Shown here: piece after piece, positions 16,106-26,100 of the stretch
Position numbering within the stretch: the first letter of the stretch is position 1
How the letters are laid out: every line of letters begins with the position of its first letter
Source of the DNA: DAOUJW01 sp034421015
Lineage (GTDB): Bacteria; Chloroflexota; Dehalococcoidia; Lucifugimonadales; UBA2985
Direction of reading: 5' to 3'
NCBI GenBank assembly: GCA_034421015.1
Contig: DAOUKT010000019.1
Coordinates: 1-64,000, forward strand
Length of the DNA stretch: 64,000 nt
Notes under the pieces: generated by a model
The model's database searches: none
Told to the model about the DNA's origin: nothing
Seen by the model: the letters and a program-made list of their open reading frames with translations, nothing else
Position numbers and translations under genes: made by a program

Positions 16106-18331
16106 TTGATCGGGTTGCTGGCCCGCTTTAGCACGCGAAGGCCCTTCGTTGTCATCGCTGCATGGGTCTTGGCCGTCGTGGTTGCCGGCGGCCTCGCCCT
16201 GGACGGCGAGGTGGCCCCCGGCCCGGCTCCGCTCACGGACCTGCTCGACGCCGCCACGACCGCCGAGTTCCGGCTGAGCGACAGCGCCGAGTCGAGGCGG
16301 GCCGACATCCTGCTGAAGGAGAGGCTTCGGGGCGCCCAACCGGTCAACGAGGTCGTCATCTTCCAGTCGGAGACGGAGACCGTCGACTCGCCGCGGTTCC
16401 GGGCCAGGGTGGAAGCCGTGCACGGCGAGATCGCCGCCCTGGGAAGCGAAACGGTGACCGGGGCGTTCCACTACTACCAGGCCGGCAACCCGGCCCTTGT
16501 CTCCTCCGACCGCAGTACCACGATAATGCCACTGGTCATGTCCGGCAGCCTTGACGAGGCCGTGAAAGATCTTCCGGCCCTCCTACGGGTCGTGGAAAGC
16601 GTGAACGGCAAGGACGGCTTCCGCGTGCTGATGGTGGGGGAAGCCAGCACCGCCCACGACTACAACGAGCTGGCCAAGGGTGACCTGCGGTGGGGAGAGC
16701 GCATCGGCGTCCCTGTGGCCCTGGTCATCCTCCTGGTCCTCTTCGGCACCGTGACGGCCGCCCTCGTGCCGGTGGGACTGGCCCTGGCCTGCATCATCGT
16801 CGCGCTGGGCATCACGGCCCTCATCGGCCAGGCTTTCGACCTGATATTCCTCGTCACCCTGATGGTCGTCATGATCGGACTGGCGGTAGGCATCGACTAC
16901 TCGCTGCTCATCGTGTCCCGGTTCCGGGACGAGTTGGCAAGGGGGCTGGAGAAGAACGCGGCCGTCGAGCGGGCGTGCGCCAGGGCGGGTCGCACGGTCC
17001 TGTTCAGTGGCATCACCGTGGTCGTCGCCCTCTGCGGCCTCCTGATAGTCCCATTCCCCTTCTTCCAGTCCATGGGCCTCGGGGCGATCCTCGTGGCGCT
17101 GGTCTCGATGGTCGCCACCCTCACGCTCCTGCCGGCAATCCTCGCCCTGCTCGGTCACAGGATCAACCGCCTGGCCATTCCGTTTCTCAGCAGGGCGGGG
17201 AACAAGCTGTCCGGGTCCTCGGGGCGAAGCTTCTGGCGCATGGCGACCCGCGCCGTGACCCGGGCTCCCGTCATCAGCATCATCGCCGTTGCCGCGCCAA
17301 TGATCGCGGCCACCGTCTTCGCCTTCCAGATCCAGACCGGCGTCAACGGAGTGGACTCATTCCCGGAAGACTCCCGCACCAGGGAGGCCTTCTTCGTCAT
17401 GGAGGAGCATTTCTCCTTCGGGCTGGTCAGCCCCACCGAGATCGTAATCCACGGCCACAGTGGCAGTCCCCCGGTGCAGACGGCGATAGCCAGGCTCCAG
17501 GACTCCCTCAGATCCGACGGCCGTTTTCCGGCGCCTCTCCCGCCGGAGGTGAATCCCGCCGGGGACCTGACCCTGTTGACCATCATGATACCTGGGGAAC
17601 CCCGCGGGCAGGACGCCATCGACGTGGTGACCACGATACGCGACCGGTACGTCCCAGCGGCGTTCGAGGGGGTTGACGGCGAGGTCGCGGTCGGCGGCGC
17701 GACCGCGGAGGCCGCCGACTTCCAGTCCACCATACGCTCCTACACGCCCGCGGTCTTCGCCTTCGTGCTGGGACTGAGCTTCCTGATCCTGATGCTGGTG
17801 TTCCGCTCGGTGGTCGTCCCGGTCAAGGCCGTCATCATGAACCTGCTCTCCGTTGGGGCCGCCTTCGGGCTGATGGTCCTGGTCTTCCAGAAGGGCGTGG
17901 GCGCGGGACTGCTGGGGCTCCAGCCCTCCGAGGTCATTGATGTCTGGATACCGCTGCTGATGTTCTCCGTCCTGTTCGGACTATCCATGGACTACCACGT
18001 TTTCCTGCTGAGCCGCATCCGGGAGCGCTACGATGAGACGGGCGACGGCGCAGAGGCGGTGGCCCACGGCCTGCAGTCCACTGGGGGAATGATCACCGGA
18101 GCGGCCCTCATCATGGTCGCGGTGTTCGGCGCATTCGCCTCGGGCAAGACCGTCATCAACCAGCAGTTGGGGTTCGGGCTTGCCTTTGCCATAACCCTGG
18201 ACGCCACCCTGGTGCGGTCGGTGCTCCTCCCGGCCACAATGGCCGTGCTGGGCAGGGCCAACTGGTACCTGCCGTCCTGGCTGGGTTGGCTTCCCGACCT
18301 GAGAGCGGCAACCGAGGAGGCGCGCAGTTGA
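16106..18331 (+). CDS. MMPL/RND-family transporter
   Basis: 741 residues from a TTG start. The layout is typical of MMPL proteins: one N-terminal membrane helix (FVVIAAWVLAVVVAG), a large extracytoplasmic loop (about 35-185), five to six helices with the characteristic GLAVGIDYSLLIVSRFRDE stretch, a second loop (about 400-540) and a second helix bundle with GLSMDYHVFLLSRIRE. Family members use proton motive force to export lipids, peptidoglycan-like molecules or drugs; the substrate here cannot be read from the sequence. It follows the metallopeptidase lipoprotein by 76 bases on the same strand. Confidence 0.88.
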   Translation: MIGLLARFSTRRPFVVIAAWVLAVVVAGGLALDGEVAPGPAPLTDLLDAATTAEFRLSDSAESRRADILLKERLRGAQPVNEVVIFQSETETVDSPRFRARVEAVHGEIAALGSETVTGAFHYYQAGNPALVSSDRSTTIMPLVMSGSLDEAVKDLPALLRVVESVNGKDGFRVLMVGEASTAHDYNELAKGDLRWGERIGVPVALVILLVLFGTVTAALVPVGLALACIIVALGITALIGQAFDLIFLVTLMVVMIGLAVGIDYSLLIVSRFRDELARGLEKNAAVERACARAGRTVLFSGITVVVALCGLLIVPFPFFQSMGLGAILVALVSMVATLTLLPAILALLGHRINRLAIPFLSRAGNKLSGSSGRSFWRMATRAVTRAPVISIIAVAAPMIAATVFAFQIQTGVNGVDSFPEDSRTREAFFVMEEHFSFGLVSPTEIVIHGHSGSPPVQTAIARLQDSLRSDGRFPAPLPPEVNPAGDLTLLTIMIPGEPRGQDAIDVVTTIRDRYVPAAFEGVDGEVAVGGATAEAADFQSTIRSYTPAVFAFVLGLSFLILMLVFRSVVVPVKAVIMNLLSVGAAFGLMVLVFQKGVGAGLLGLQPSEVIDVWIPLLMFSVLFGLSMDYHVFLLSRIRERYDETGDGAEAVAHGLQSTGGMITGAALIMVAVFGAFASGKTVINQQLGFGLAFAITLDATLVRSVLLPATMAVLGRANWYLPSWLGWLPDLRAATEEARS

Positions 18332-18552
18332 ATAACTGAGTTGACTATGCCACTCTGGCCGAAGAGACTAAGAGTGCCTAAGCCAATACAACTAAAGCCG
18401 CGTCAATTAGTTGAAGCATCCTGGATTCGTGCAGACTCGGGGAGATCGACTTTGAATACTCGATTGGGGAGGGTCTTTCAGAACAGCCCGGTCCTTCACG
18501 GGCAGGGGGAAGCCATGACGGTAGCCGTTATCGAGTCGTCGGGTAGGTAGCG

Positions 18553-19515
18553 ATGGGCAGTTGTTCCATGCGGTCCAGCAATAGCCCGTCACAGCCTCAG
18601 TTCGTCAACGAAGGCTTCAGCCTAGACCACGACGCCAACATGATCTCCACGTGGCACCTAGACTTCAGGCCGCCCGCCGAGCGCTCGCCCATCGGGCAGT
18701 TGGTCAAATACAGTCGAGCTGAGCACACCGTCGAACGATGCAAAACTATCCAACTGGCACGACCGCCGTATTTCCGGCAGCAGGGCGAGACGCTTATCCA
18801 CGACGAAAATGAAGCCCATGTGACCAACGTCGTGAAGCGCGAAGGCGTGCCTCTTGCTGTCGCACAGGCTTGGAAGCAACAGGCGGAAGACTACCTGCGA
18901 AGCATGGCAGCGCTCATGGGGTACGAGGTGCTTGACTGCAACATCACCCTGGTCGACCCTATCACGGTCGACCGTGATACCCTCACGTGGGGCGCGGATT
19001 ACTGGCTTTACTGCACCGCTATGGCGCCGACGTCCGACGCTGAGCTCAGAGCGCTGCGGGAGTCCCTCGCCCCCGACTACAGTCACGGGACGTACATCTC
19101 GAGTGCCCGAACGTTCGCACAGGCGCTCTGCCGAGCGTATGTTGCCACCTATGGCGCCCCCGATGATGAGAAGGAGCCGATGGCCCACAGCCTTGACGGG
19201 GAGCCAACAGGCACGACGTATCACCGCTTCATGCTCGTCATTCACGGCCCGGTGGTATACGTGCGTGACCCTTTCTCTGTATGCGCCACCGCCGCCAACT
19301 CACAGGATTCGCGCGTGAAGACGCTGCTGCCCCTGTTCCTGAAACATCAAGCCTACAGCGGCCAGCGGGAATACAGATTCGTGATTCTCGACAAACGGGC
19401 GCCCGGGGCCAGCTCAAAGATCATGCCCGTGACTTCCCAGCTGCTAGCAGCGTTCGGCCAGCCCGAGGACAGCAAAGGCCCAATGCACATCCCGGACTTT
19501 CACCCTGCGAATTAG
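18553..19515 (+). CDS. Hypothetical cytoplasmic protein
   Basis: 320 residues; AGGTAG lies shortly before the ATG. No signal peptide or membrane helix. Near the C-terminus the pattern LFLKHQAYSGQREYRFVIL recalls the conserved end of DUF2971-type proteins, which occur in accessory regions, but I cannot assign it. It is the last gene before the recombinase scrap at 19.6 kb and may belong to an inserted module. The 220 bases before it contain no gene. Confidence 0.6.
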   Translation: MGSCSMRSSNSPSQPQFVNEGFSLDHDANMISTWHLDFRPPAERSPIGQLVKYSRAEHTVERCKTIQLARPPYFRQQGETLIHDENEAHVTNVVKREGVPLAVAQAWKQQAEDYLRSMAALMGYEVLDCNITLVDPITVDRDTLTWGADYWLYCTAMAPTSDAELRALRESLAPDYSHGTYISSARTFAQALCRAYVATYGAPDDEKEPMAHSLDGEPTGTTYHRFMLVIHGPVVYVRDPFSVCATAANSQDSRVKTLLPLFLKHQAYSGQREYRFVILDKRAPGASSKIMPVTSQLLAAFGQPEDSKGPMHIPDFHPAN

Positions 19516-19576
19516 AGCTACGTAGATCTTGGCCCCTGCGCCTGCTTGCGGCCATTTCGCTCACAGGCCCCCTAGC

Positions 19577-19672
19577 CAGAGTTCAAAGACGGTTCTGTCT
19601 ACCCTCAGAATAGGCCCACCACACTGGACAAAATCGAGAACTTTCGCCATCAGGTTCAGGTTGATGGTGTAG
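19577..19672 (+). pseudogene. Orphan 3' end of a serine recombinase gene (att-like scrap)
   Basis: Encodes SSKTVLS and IGPPHWTKSRTF to the TAG at 19670, almost the same as the scrap at 69-164. The shared DNA runs from GTTCTGTCTA through AATAGGCCCACC to GGACAAAATC. No upstream part of the gene is present: the unknown gene ends only about 60 bases to the left. It marks a boundary between modules. The 246 bases on to the TIR-like gene hold nothing recognisable. Confidence 0.75.
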
Positions 19673-19918
19673 CGTTGGTTAGCGTGTGCAAGCTGGAGTG
19701 AGGGTGACCCTGCGGGTATCCCACAAGGGTGCCTTGGAACAGTACGGTTGGCTAAGCGCAGCCTGGCAGTTGCCGGGTAACTGGAAACAGGTCCGTCCCT
19801 TCTGCTAGCAGTCCCTGGCGATGTTACGTGCGTTGACCTACAATTGGAATTCGGCTAACCTTATTTGTTGAATAGGCAGCGTTGGGCACATCTTCAAACT
19901 AAACGTGGAGACTCACAA

Positions 19919-20650
19919 ATGCCAACGAATATAACAGTAGAAGAGGCTAGGACAATCCTTACCAACGCTGGCCTCAAGATAACAAATGAAAAGAGATTGG
20001 GCAACGATTCAGGAACACAGATCGCCGTTCCTGAAGCGTTCGTCAACGTGTACGATAAAGGTACATATAATGTTCAGGGTAAGAGGGCGAATGAAGTGAA
20101 AGCCCTTTTGGAATCTGGAAATTCTTCTGCAACCGGTCCTAGCATTCAAGATCGGCAAGTCGCTGAAGTTCCGGCAGACCGCCGCGTTTTCGTAGTTTAT
20201 GGACGGGACCAGGAATGTCTGGACGATTTAGAGTTATTGCTTCGTCGTTTGAAGTTCGAGCCTGTCATCTTGCAGAACATGCCAGCTGGTGGAGATACCA
20301 TTATCGAGAAGTTGGAAAACTTCACAGACACTGATTTTGCGTGTGTATTGCTCAATCCGGACGACGAAGGGCGCCTGAGAGTCAAAGAAGGTGGTAGCGA
20401 GGAACCGTTAAGGCCTAGGGCGCGCCAAAACGTGGTGCTTGAAATGGGTATGGTTCTGGCGAGACTGGGCCGGGACAGGGTTGCCCTCATAATCCAAGAC
20501 GTTCACGGCAACAAAATCGAGCGGCCCACAGACATTGACGGGTTGCTCTATTTGCCCTACGAACACAAGGTGGATGAGATCAAGAACGATTTGGCTGCTT
20601 GGCTGGAAGAATTGGGGTTTCATATCAGCGTTGCCGACCTCAAGGGTTAA
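19919..20650 (+). CDS. TIR-like nucleotide-binding domain protein (CAP12/PycTIR type)
   Basis: Predicted 243 residues from the ATG at 19919 (GTGGAG upstream). A small N-terminal domain (about 1-70) is followed by a domain starting VFVVYGRDQECLDDLELLL and continuing through NMPAGGDTIIEKLE, a DxxFACVLLNPDD strand and ARQNVVLEMGMVLARLGRDRV. These are the landmarks of the TIR-like family found in bacterial antiviral effectors, where members degrade NAD or bind nucleotides on activation. A defence role is inferred from family and context. The stop lies 3 bases before the RNase HI ATG, so the two are almost certainly co-translated. Confidence 0.8.
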   Translation: MPTNITVEEARTILTNAGLKITNEKRLGNDSGTQIAVPEAFVNVYDKGTYNVQGKRANEVKALLESGNSSATGPSIQDRQVAEVPADRRVFVVYGRDQECLDDLELLLRRLKFEPVILQNMPAGGDTIIEKLENFTDTDFACVLLNPDDEGRLRVKEGGSEEPLRPRARQNVVLEMGMVLARLGRDRVALIIQDVHGNKIERPTDIDGLLYLPYEHKVDEIKNDLAAWLEELGFHISVADLKG

Positions 20651-20653
20651 GTG

Positions 20654-21154
20654 ATGGACCAGCCCAAGCACGTCGAAATCCATACCGACGGCGCTTGTAC
20701 CGGTAATCCTGGCCCTGGCGGATACGGTGTCGTGTTGAAATACGGAGACTACCGACGCGAGCTTAGTGGCGGTTTTCGTCGGACAACCAATAACCGTATG
20801 GAATTAATGGGGCCAATAAAGGGCCTGGAAGCTCTGAACCAGAAGTGCCGCGTGACGCTGTACAGCGACTCACAATATGTTGTGGAAGGCATTGAAAAGG
20901 GTTGGGCCCGACGCTGGCGAAGCAAAGGTTGGATGCGCAACAAGCGGGAACAGGCCGTTAATCCAGACTTGTGGGGTCAGCTTTTAGACCTCTGCGACAA
21001 GCACGAGATAGAGTTCCGTTGGGTTCGTGGACATTCGGGAGACCCAGAAAACGAGCGGTGCGACCAATTGGCGGTTCAGGCAGCCCACAGTAGTCGGCTA
21101 CTGATGGATGAAGGGTATGAGACGCCTCAAAAAGTAAATCGTAGGCTGGATTAA
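20654..21154 (+). CDS. rnhA: Ribonuclease HI
   Basis: 166 residues from the ATG at 20654 (a GTG three bases earlier is also in frame). The catalytic residues are present: Asp12 (HTDGACTGNPGPGG), Glu50 (NNRMEL), Asp72 (YSDSQYV), His127 (RGHSG) and Asp137 (ERCDQLA). The length matches the family. It should cut the RNA strand of RNA-DNA hybrids. The tight coupling behind a TIR-like gene is unusual for a housekeeping RNase H and suggests a role in the same module. Confidence 0.92.
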   Translation: MDQPKHVEIHTDGACTGNPGPGGYGVVLKYGDYRRELSGGFRRTTNNRMELMGPIKGLEALNQKCRVTLYSDSQYVVEGIEKGWARRWRSKGWMRNKREQAVNPDLWGQLLDLCDKHEIEFRWVRGHSGDPENERCDQLAVQAAHSSRLLMDEGYETPQKVNRRLD

Positions 21155-21479
21155 CAGTCGTCGTGGAGATTTGCTGTTGAGGGGCCCCGCAGGTTTCCTG
21201 GTTGTATGAAAGAAGGACACGCCCAGCTACCGGATTTCTGCTTGGGGTCGAAATTACATCGTCCGCTCATTAGGCAGCCAGGGAGTTTATCGAGGGACCG
21301 TAAGTACTTTGCAGGCTTAGGTATAGAAAGAAATACTCACTTGCAGCCGATACCTAGTATGACCACGAGTGCGACTGACCCCTACAGTCCAGAGTCAACC
21401 CGTCGAAACTGCTCAAGATCGCGACTTCCGGGCACCCAAGAACCTAAAGTGAGTCTCAAGGACAAGGAGGTATAATTCA
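21155..21479. other. Intergenic region without a recognisable gene
   Basis: 325 bases between RNase HI and the next gene. No credible frame or clear hairpin. It must contain the ribosome-binding site AAGGAGG at its right end and may hold a promoter, but no convincing -35/-10 pair was seen. Confidence 0.4.
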
Positions 21480-22487
21480 ATGACCGAGGAGGTTGCGCGT
21501 GTAGCAACGACTCACCCTATGGAGCAGGCGGGAGTGAAAGTTTCCTTGACAAAGGAATCTCTCGAATCAGCCTCCGAACAAGCAAATGGGGAGCGAGCTA
21601 TACCCTTTACTGTAGAGCATGACCCATTCTGCTTGCCTATTGGCAAGACAACCGCGGCTTGGGTTGAGCCTTACGGGTCTGAGTATGCCCTAATGGCTCG
21701 TATTCTTGTTGAAGACAAGCCTCAAAGTGTAATTCATGAAGGGTCCAAGATTGAATTAGTGTATCTGAATTTCGAGGACTCACCCAAACCCTTCTTGATG
21801 AAGGCTACGAACATAGAGGACTATCAGATCGAGGTGATAGTCGATTCTACGAGTTTCCCCAATAAGGAGGAGTCCGATAGTTTTCTTGAAGATCTAAAGG
21901 TCATAGACTCAGACGTATCTCTTCGCCACGGCGGAAGATTCTCTTTGGGTCCAGAGCCACTTGTACAATTCATTCTATCCAACCCAGACGTATCCTTAGC
22001 CCTTGCTATAGGAGGGTGGTCTCTCAACAGGGTCGAGAAGTTTGTTAGATATACTATCGACGAAACACTTCGGAAAGTTGCTGACGAGATTTCTGATTCA
22101 TGGAGTGGGAAGCTGATAGACTTTTTCAAGGCATACAAGAATCGACAATCGAAGGATGATAGGCCAACAGTTTCTCAGATTATTGTTCCGACAGATGATT
22201 TCCACCTTGTATTATTGGCGAGAATCGAAAATGACGAGGAACACCCGATATTAGACTTTGAAAAACTTACAGCAGAAATGTCAATGTACGTAGACTTGCT
22301 GGAAGACGCAGAAGAGGTAACGTTTGCAAAAAAGGGCACTGACGGGTGGGAGTTCGCATATTTGAAGACAAAATCAGGAAAAGTGGTTGGAACAAGAGAA
22401 TGCTACGAAAAAACCTTGGAAAAGCAAGGCAGCAATACGGGAGTAAGCCTCCATATAGGGAATGTAGATAAGGAGAACTCGTCGTGA
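21480..22487 (+). CDS. Hypothetical protein, possible defence-module component
   Basis: 335 residues with a strong AAGGAGG 10 bases before the ATG. An N-terminal stretch, RAIPFTVEHDPFCLPIGKTTAAWVEP, vaguely recalls phage head-maturation protease openings (VEHD..PIGK), but no catalytic pattern follows. The middle is acidic and mixed alpha/beta; a predicted helix runs through YTIDETLRKVADEISDSWSG. No membrane segment. Codon use is less GC-biased than in the kinase and LRR genes, in line with acquisition by transfer. It ends about 60 bases before another recombinase scrap. Confidence 0.6.
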   Translation: MTEEVARVATTHPMEQAGVKVSLTKESLESASEQANGERAIPFTVEHDPFCLPIGKTTAAWVEPYGSEYALMARILVEDKPQSVIHEGSKIELVYLNFEDSPKPFLMKATNIEDYQIEVIVDSTSFPNKEESDSFLEDLKVIDSDVSLRHGGRFSLGPEPLVQFILSNPDVSLALAIGGWSLNRVEKFVRYTIDETLRKVADEISDSWSGKLIDFFKAYKNRQSKDDRPTVSQIIVPTDDFHLVLLARIENDEEHPILDFEKLTAEMSMYVDLLEDAEEVTFAKKGTDGWEFAYLKTKSGKVVGTRECYEKTLEKQGSNTGVSLHIGNVDKENSS

Positions 22488-22548
22488 AAGAACCTATCAG
22501 TCTGCCAAATCGGGACGCTTGTATCCCGTCATGAGGTGACGAGAGGTC

Positions 22549-22620
22549 AGTTCAAGTGCCCAACCACCACACTGGACAAAAACAAGTAGTTTCGTGATTC
22601 GGTTCGCATTGGCGTTGTAA
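22549..22620 (+). pseudogene. Orphan 3' end of a serine recombinase gene (att-like scrap)
   Basis: Encodes QPPHWTKTSSFVIRFALAL to the TAA at 22618, matching the recombinase C-terminal signature. The DNA CCACCACACTGGACAAAA is shared with the scrap at 19.6 kb. The 454 bases from here to the next scrap at 23075 hold no gene. Confidence 0.65.
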
Positions 22621-23074
22621 TCGGTCAATCACTTACCCCAACTCTCAGGGCTAAAGTCAACCCGGCGGCCCCAAAGTCAGGGCTATCGCATGAGGATTCT
22701 TAGAGCAGAATGCTGGCGTGACTGCGATCCCAAGATAGCAACACTGCCGCGCAAATGTCGCAGACTCGTGGCCGCGAATCCATAATGTTGTATACAAACC
22801 AACCTAAATGATCGGAGATTTCAGTCCGCAAGTTCTTACGTGCGATAGCCCTGCCCCAAAGCGCATCTGCTTTACTCGTTCATAGTCCTTCCGGTAGTCT
22901 TCAAAGTTCAAGAAGATCTAATCTGGAGGCCTGAATAAGTGGCGAGCGGGCGCGTAGAACTCTGCTCGTGGAAGTATTTCCTCCGAAAGAGATATGACCT
23001 TGCACTTTATCGACAAGGGTTTCTCCCGGCACTAGTGATAGCTTACATATATGCAGGTAAGTTGGCAGCAGGTT

Positions 23075-23143
23075 CAACCTAACCGGTCAAAAACAAGAGC
23101 CTTCACTCTAAAAGCAACCTTGTCACTCAAGGGAATTCAGTGA
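23075..23143 (+). pseudogene. Diverged 3' end of a serine recombinase gene
   Basis: Encodes QPNRSKTRAFTLKATL to the TGA at 23141. The K-x-R-A/T-F-x-L-K pattern and the DNA GGTCAAAAACAAG resemble the other scraps, but the core GGCCCACC has decayed to CAACCTAACC. This is the least certain member of the series. Confidence 0.4.
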
Positions 23144-23183
23144 TAAGCCTGTGAATTAATGCAAGACAACCCACTCATCTGTT

Positions 23184-26100
23184 TTAGTCGTGGGTAAACC
23201 CCAGCATCCCCATTGCAATGGCTCTAACTACCGAACTGCTATCAGCAACTAATCGCGCTCGCAAGTCGTTGTATAGCCAGGGCTCTATATGTCGGTTAGA
23301 GCGGAGAGCATGAATGACACCAATCCGGACACCTCTGTCAGTGTCAGATACTAACTGTTCCAATATCGTTGACTCCGGAATAGCTTCCATACTGGCCACC
23401 TCTAGTGACGCCCGGCGTACCCGAGGATTCTTGTGCCTGGCCAGTTCGGCCGCCTCAACGTCATCCGATAAGAGGTTTGGCAGTGAGAGGATCGAGGCCC
23501 CAGCACCTTGGAGTACCTGATCATCTGACCTCACCCAGTCCAGGGCAACCGCTGCAACCGAAGAGCGCTCATCGGCATTTGCCGCCGCACGTCCGAGAAG
23601 CAATCCAGCTGACGCCCATACTAAGTTTGCACTTCCAAAAGAAACTCGGAACCGACTGAGAGGATGCTGAGAACTAGCGTCGTAGCGGTCCATTTCGGAG
23701 ATCTGTATTGGCTGTTCTATCAGCGTTCTCACCCGCTTGAAGAGCCTTCTCTTCTTGTCGTAAGATAACGCGTCAATGACATTGGCCGCCGCAAGAAAAG
23801 CAGTCCTTCGATTTATCAACATTTGGTCAGGGTCACTCCCAATCGCGACTAGCTTATCGACATACTGGTTTACGACAGTCCAGCTCTGCTCCTTGAGGAA
23901 TGCGACTGGAACGTCGTACCTCTGACCAATTTGGTGTTGAGATCGTTGCCCTAAGGGGTAGTTGGCTACGGTCTGAAGCCGTAGAGACCAGACCGCACGT
24001 GTATCTGCTGTGAAATGTTCCAAGTCAGACAACGGGCCAGAGAGGTCAAGCCCCTCTCGTTCAGCGACCCGCTCTAGTGATTCGATGAGATCGCCCGTGT
24101 CTTCTCCACACTCGCTGAGAGCGCTGGAAAAAGCACCTGTATGAGAGCCGACTGCCATCTCTCCCAGTATCGAAGCAGCCTGCTTTCGGTATCCGGGCCG
24201 GAATCGGTACAGGCGAGCTGCCAGAATCTGCAGTCCGGGATCGGTAAGTCTGTACACTGCTTGCTCGCGAACTGCAGCCTGCTCAAGAATTGGAAAGAGT
24301 TCTGCAAGGTCCTCGTCAGTAGCCTCAAATATGACCGCCCCAAGGGCTCCGAGCAAGGCCGGCGCTATTCGAGCGTCATCAGGATTCTCACGTAGCCGAC
24401 TCAGAAGCTCTGGAACTAACACTCGCGCTTCTTCGGGTGGCGCAAGGTCACCAAGATACTCGAGGGCCAAGAAGGCTGCCTGGCTTACCCAAGGAGCTTT
24501 GCAGACTGCCAGCCTGGCAAGGAAATCCGGCCATTCTTTGGCTTTCGGGGCCAACTCCTTAACAAGCTTCTGCGAACCGCCAAGGACAGCGTGTTCAAGA
24601 GCGTTAAGTGGTTCCTCTGACTGGTCATAAATCCTAGCAAGGATCGCGTGCGATTCGAGTTCGTCCGTCAGACATCCACTGCGGATCGACTCAAGCAAAC
24701 GGAATCGCGTCCACAAGTGTGCATCTGGCAATTGCCCATTCACTATGTATTGGTACGAACGCCGCTGGGTTCTTGAGTTTAGCGTCAGGTATGAGCTAGA
24801 GCCATTCATGGAGAGTGCCATGCGATTCGTCTCAAGTAGCTCATCGGAGGGGCCGTCAAGCGCATGGAGAGACGTCAGCGACCACAGGGCATTCTCAACA
24901 TCTAGGTCAAGACTTGCCTCCGAACCCAGCTTCATCGCCAACCTGTAGAGGGACTTGGATTTGTCCAATTCTCCGTTCCATGCATACCACCGAGCACCTC
25001 TCATGCATACGTATGATCCTTCAGCAGCCGGAAATCGGAACGATTCGGCCCGCCCAATAAGATCAGGCCAGACCCCAGGTACACCCGCGTCTCCCAACGC
25101 TGCACGCACCCGAAGTCCAATTGAGGAGTAGTCAGGCGCGCTGGAAGAATGCAGGCTCTCATTCCGGTCCAGCATGATTTGGAAGACTTGGTCAGCAAGG
25201 GCAGCCTCGGCAAGAAGCACAGCTATTGCAGGTGAGTACTCATCAGTTGACCCTAGTCTGTCATAGCACTCCGCCAGTTTCTCAAGTTCCCCAGAATACT
25301 CATGACTTCGTCCAAAGTGAATTAGAGCACTTCCCCGAGCCCGCTGAACTTCGTCTACCTCGCTGCTCAACTCTTCTAGATCGCGTGCTACCCATGCAGA
25401 GATTCTAGGTTCGGCCCTATGCAAAAGTTCCCGAATAGCGAGTTTCATCAAGATGTTATGGCTAGCGGTTGGGTTTCCCGCTGTCCTAAGGGCCTTGGCG
25501 CGCAGCCGATCAAAGTGTTCAGCGTGTACTGGGAATCTCTCACGGAGAATTTCAGCAACCTTCTCATATAGCCTCACGGCATCCAGTGGCGAACTCTCGG
25601 TAAGATTCCCAGCCTCCTCGACCGTGGAAGTGAGATCAAGCGCTTGGATTGGGCCGAGAAGGAGAGCCTCAGCATCCAAGCTTCGGCCTAGAGTGCCAGT
25701 TGTATCTGCAAACCCATACGCCGAGCTGTTGGTCAATTGATTGCGAGTAAGGCCTAGGGAATCTCCAAGGGGATTCTGGGATGTCGGTCTGCTGCGGCCA
25801 CGAAACCAGTCCCAGATTCGAGCCTGTTCCTGAATTGAAGCCTCGGAATTTTGAGAGCCGCGCCTGAAGTATATGGTCCCCTTCGTAAAGCCTTCATCTA
25901 TAGTCCTTTTCGGCACGACCGGAAACTCCTGGCTTGGAGGGATCGTGATCAACCCAAGAAGCACATCACCGTGCCAGATACTGTAGTATATGAACCGAAG
26001 GTTCGGCTCCAGAAGGCTGGAAGCTACGTTCTGCAAATCGGCATCGTCCAGTACCTTATCGATTCCGTGTAGAGTGAAACTCCCATCGAGTTGCTTCTTA

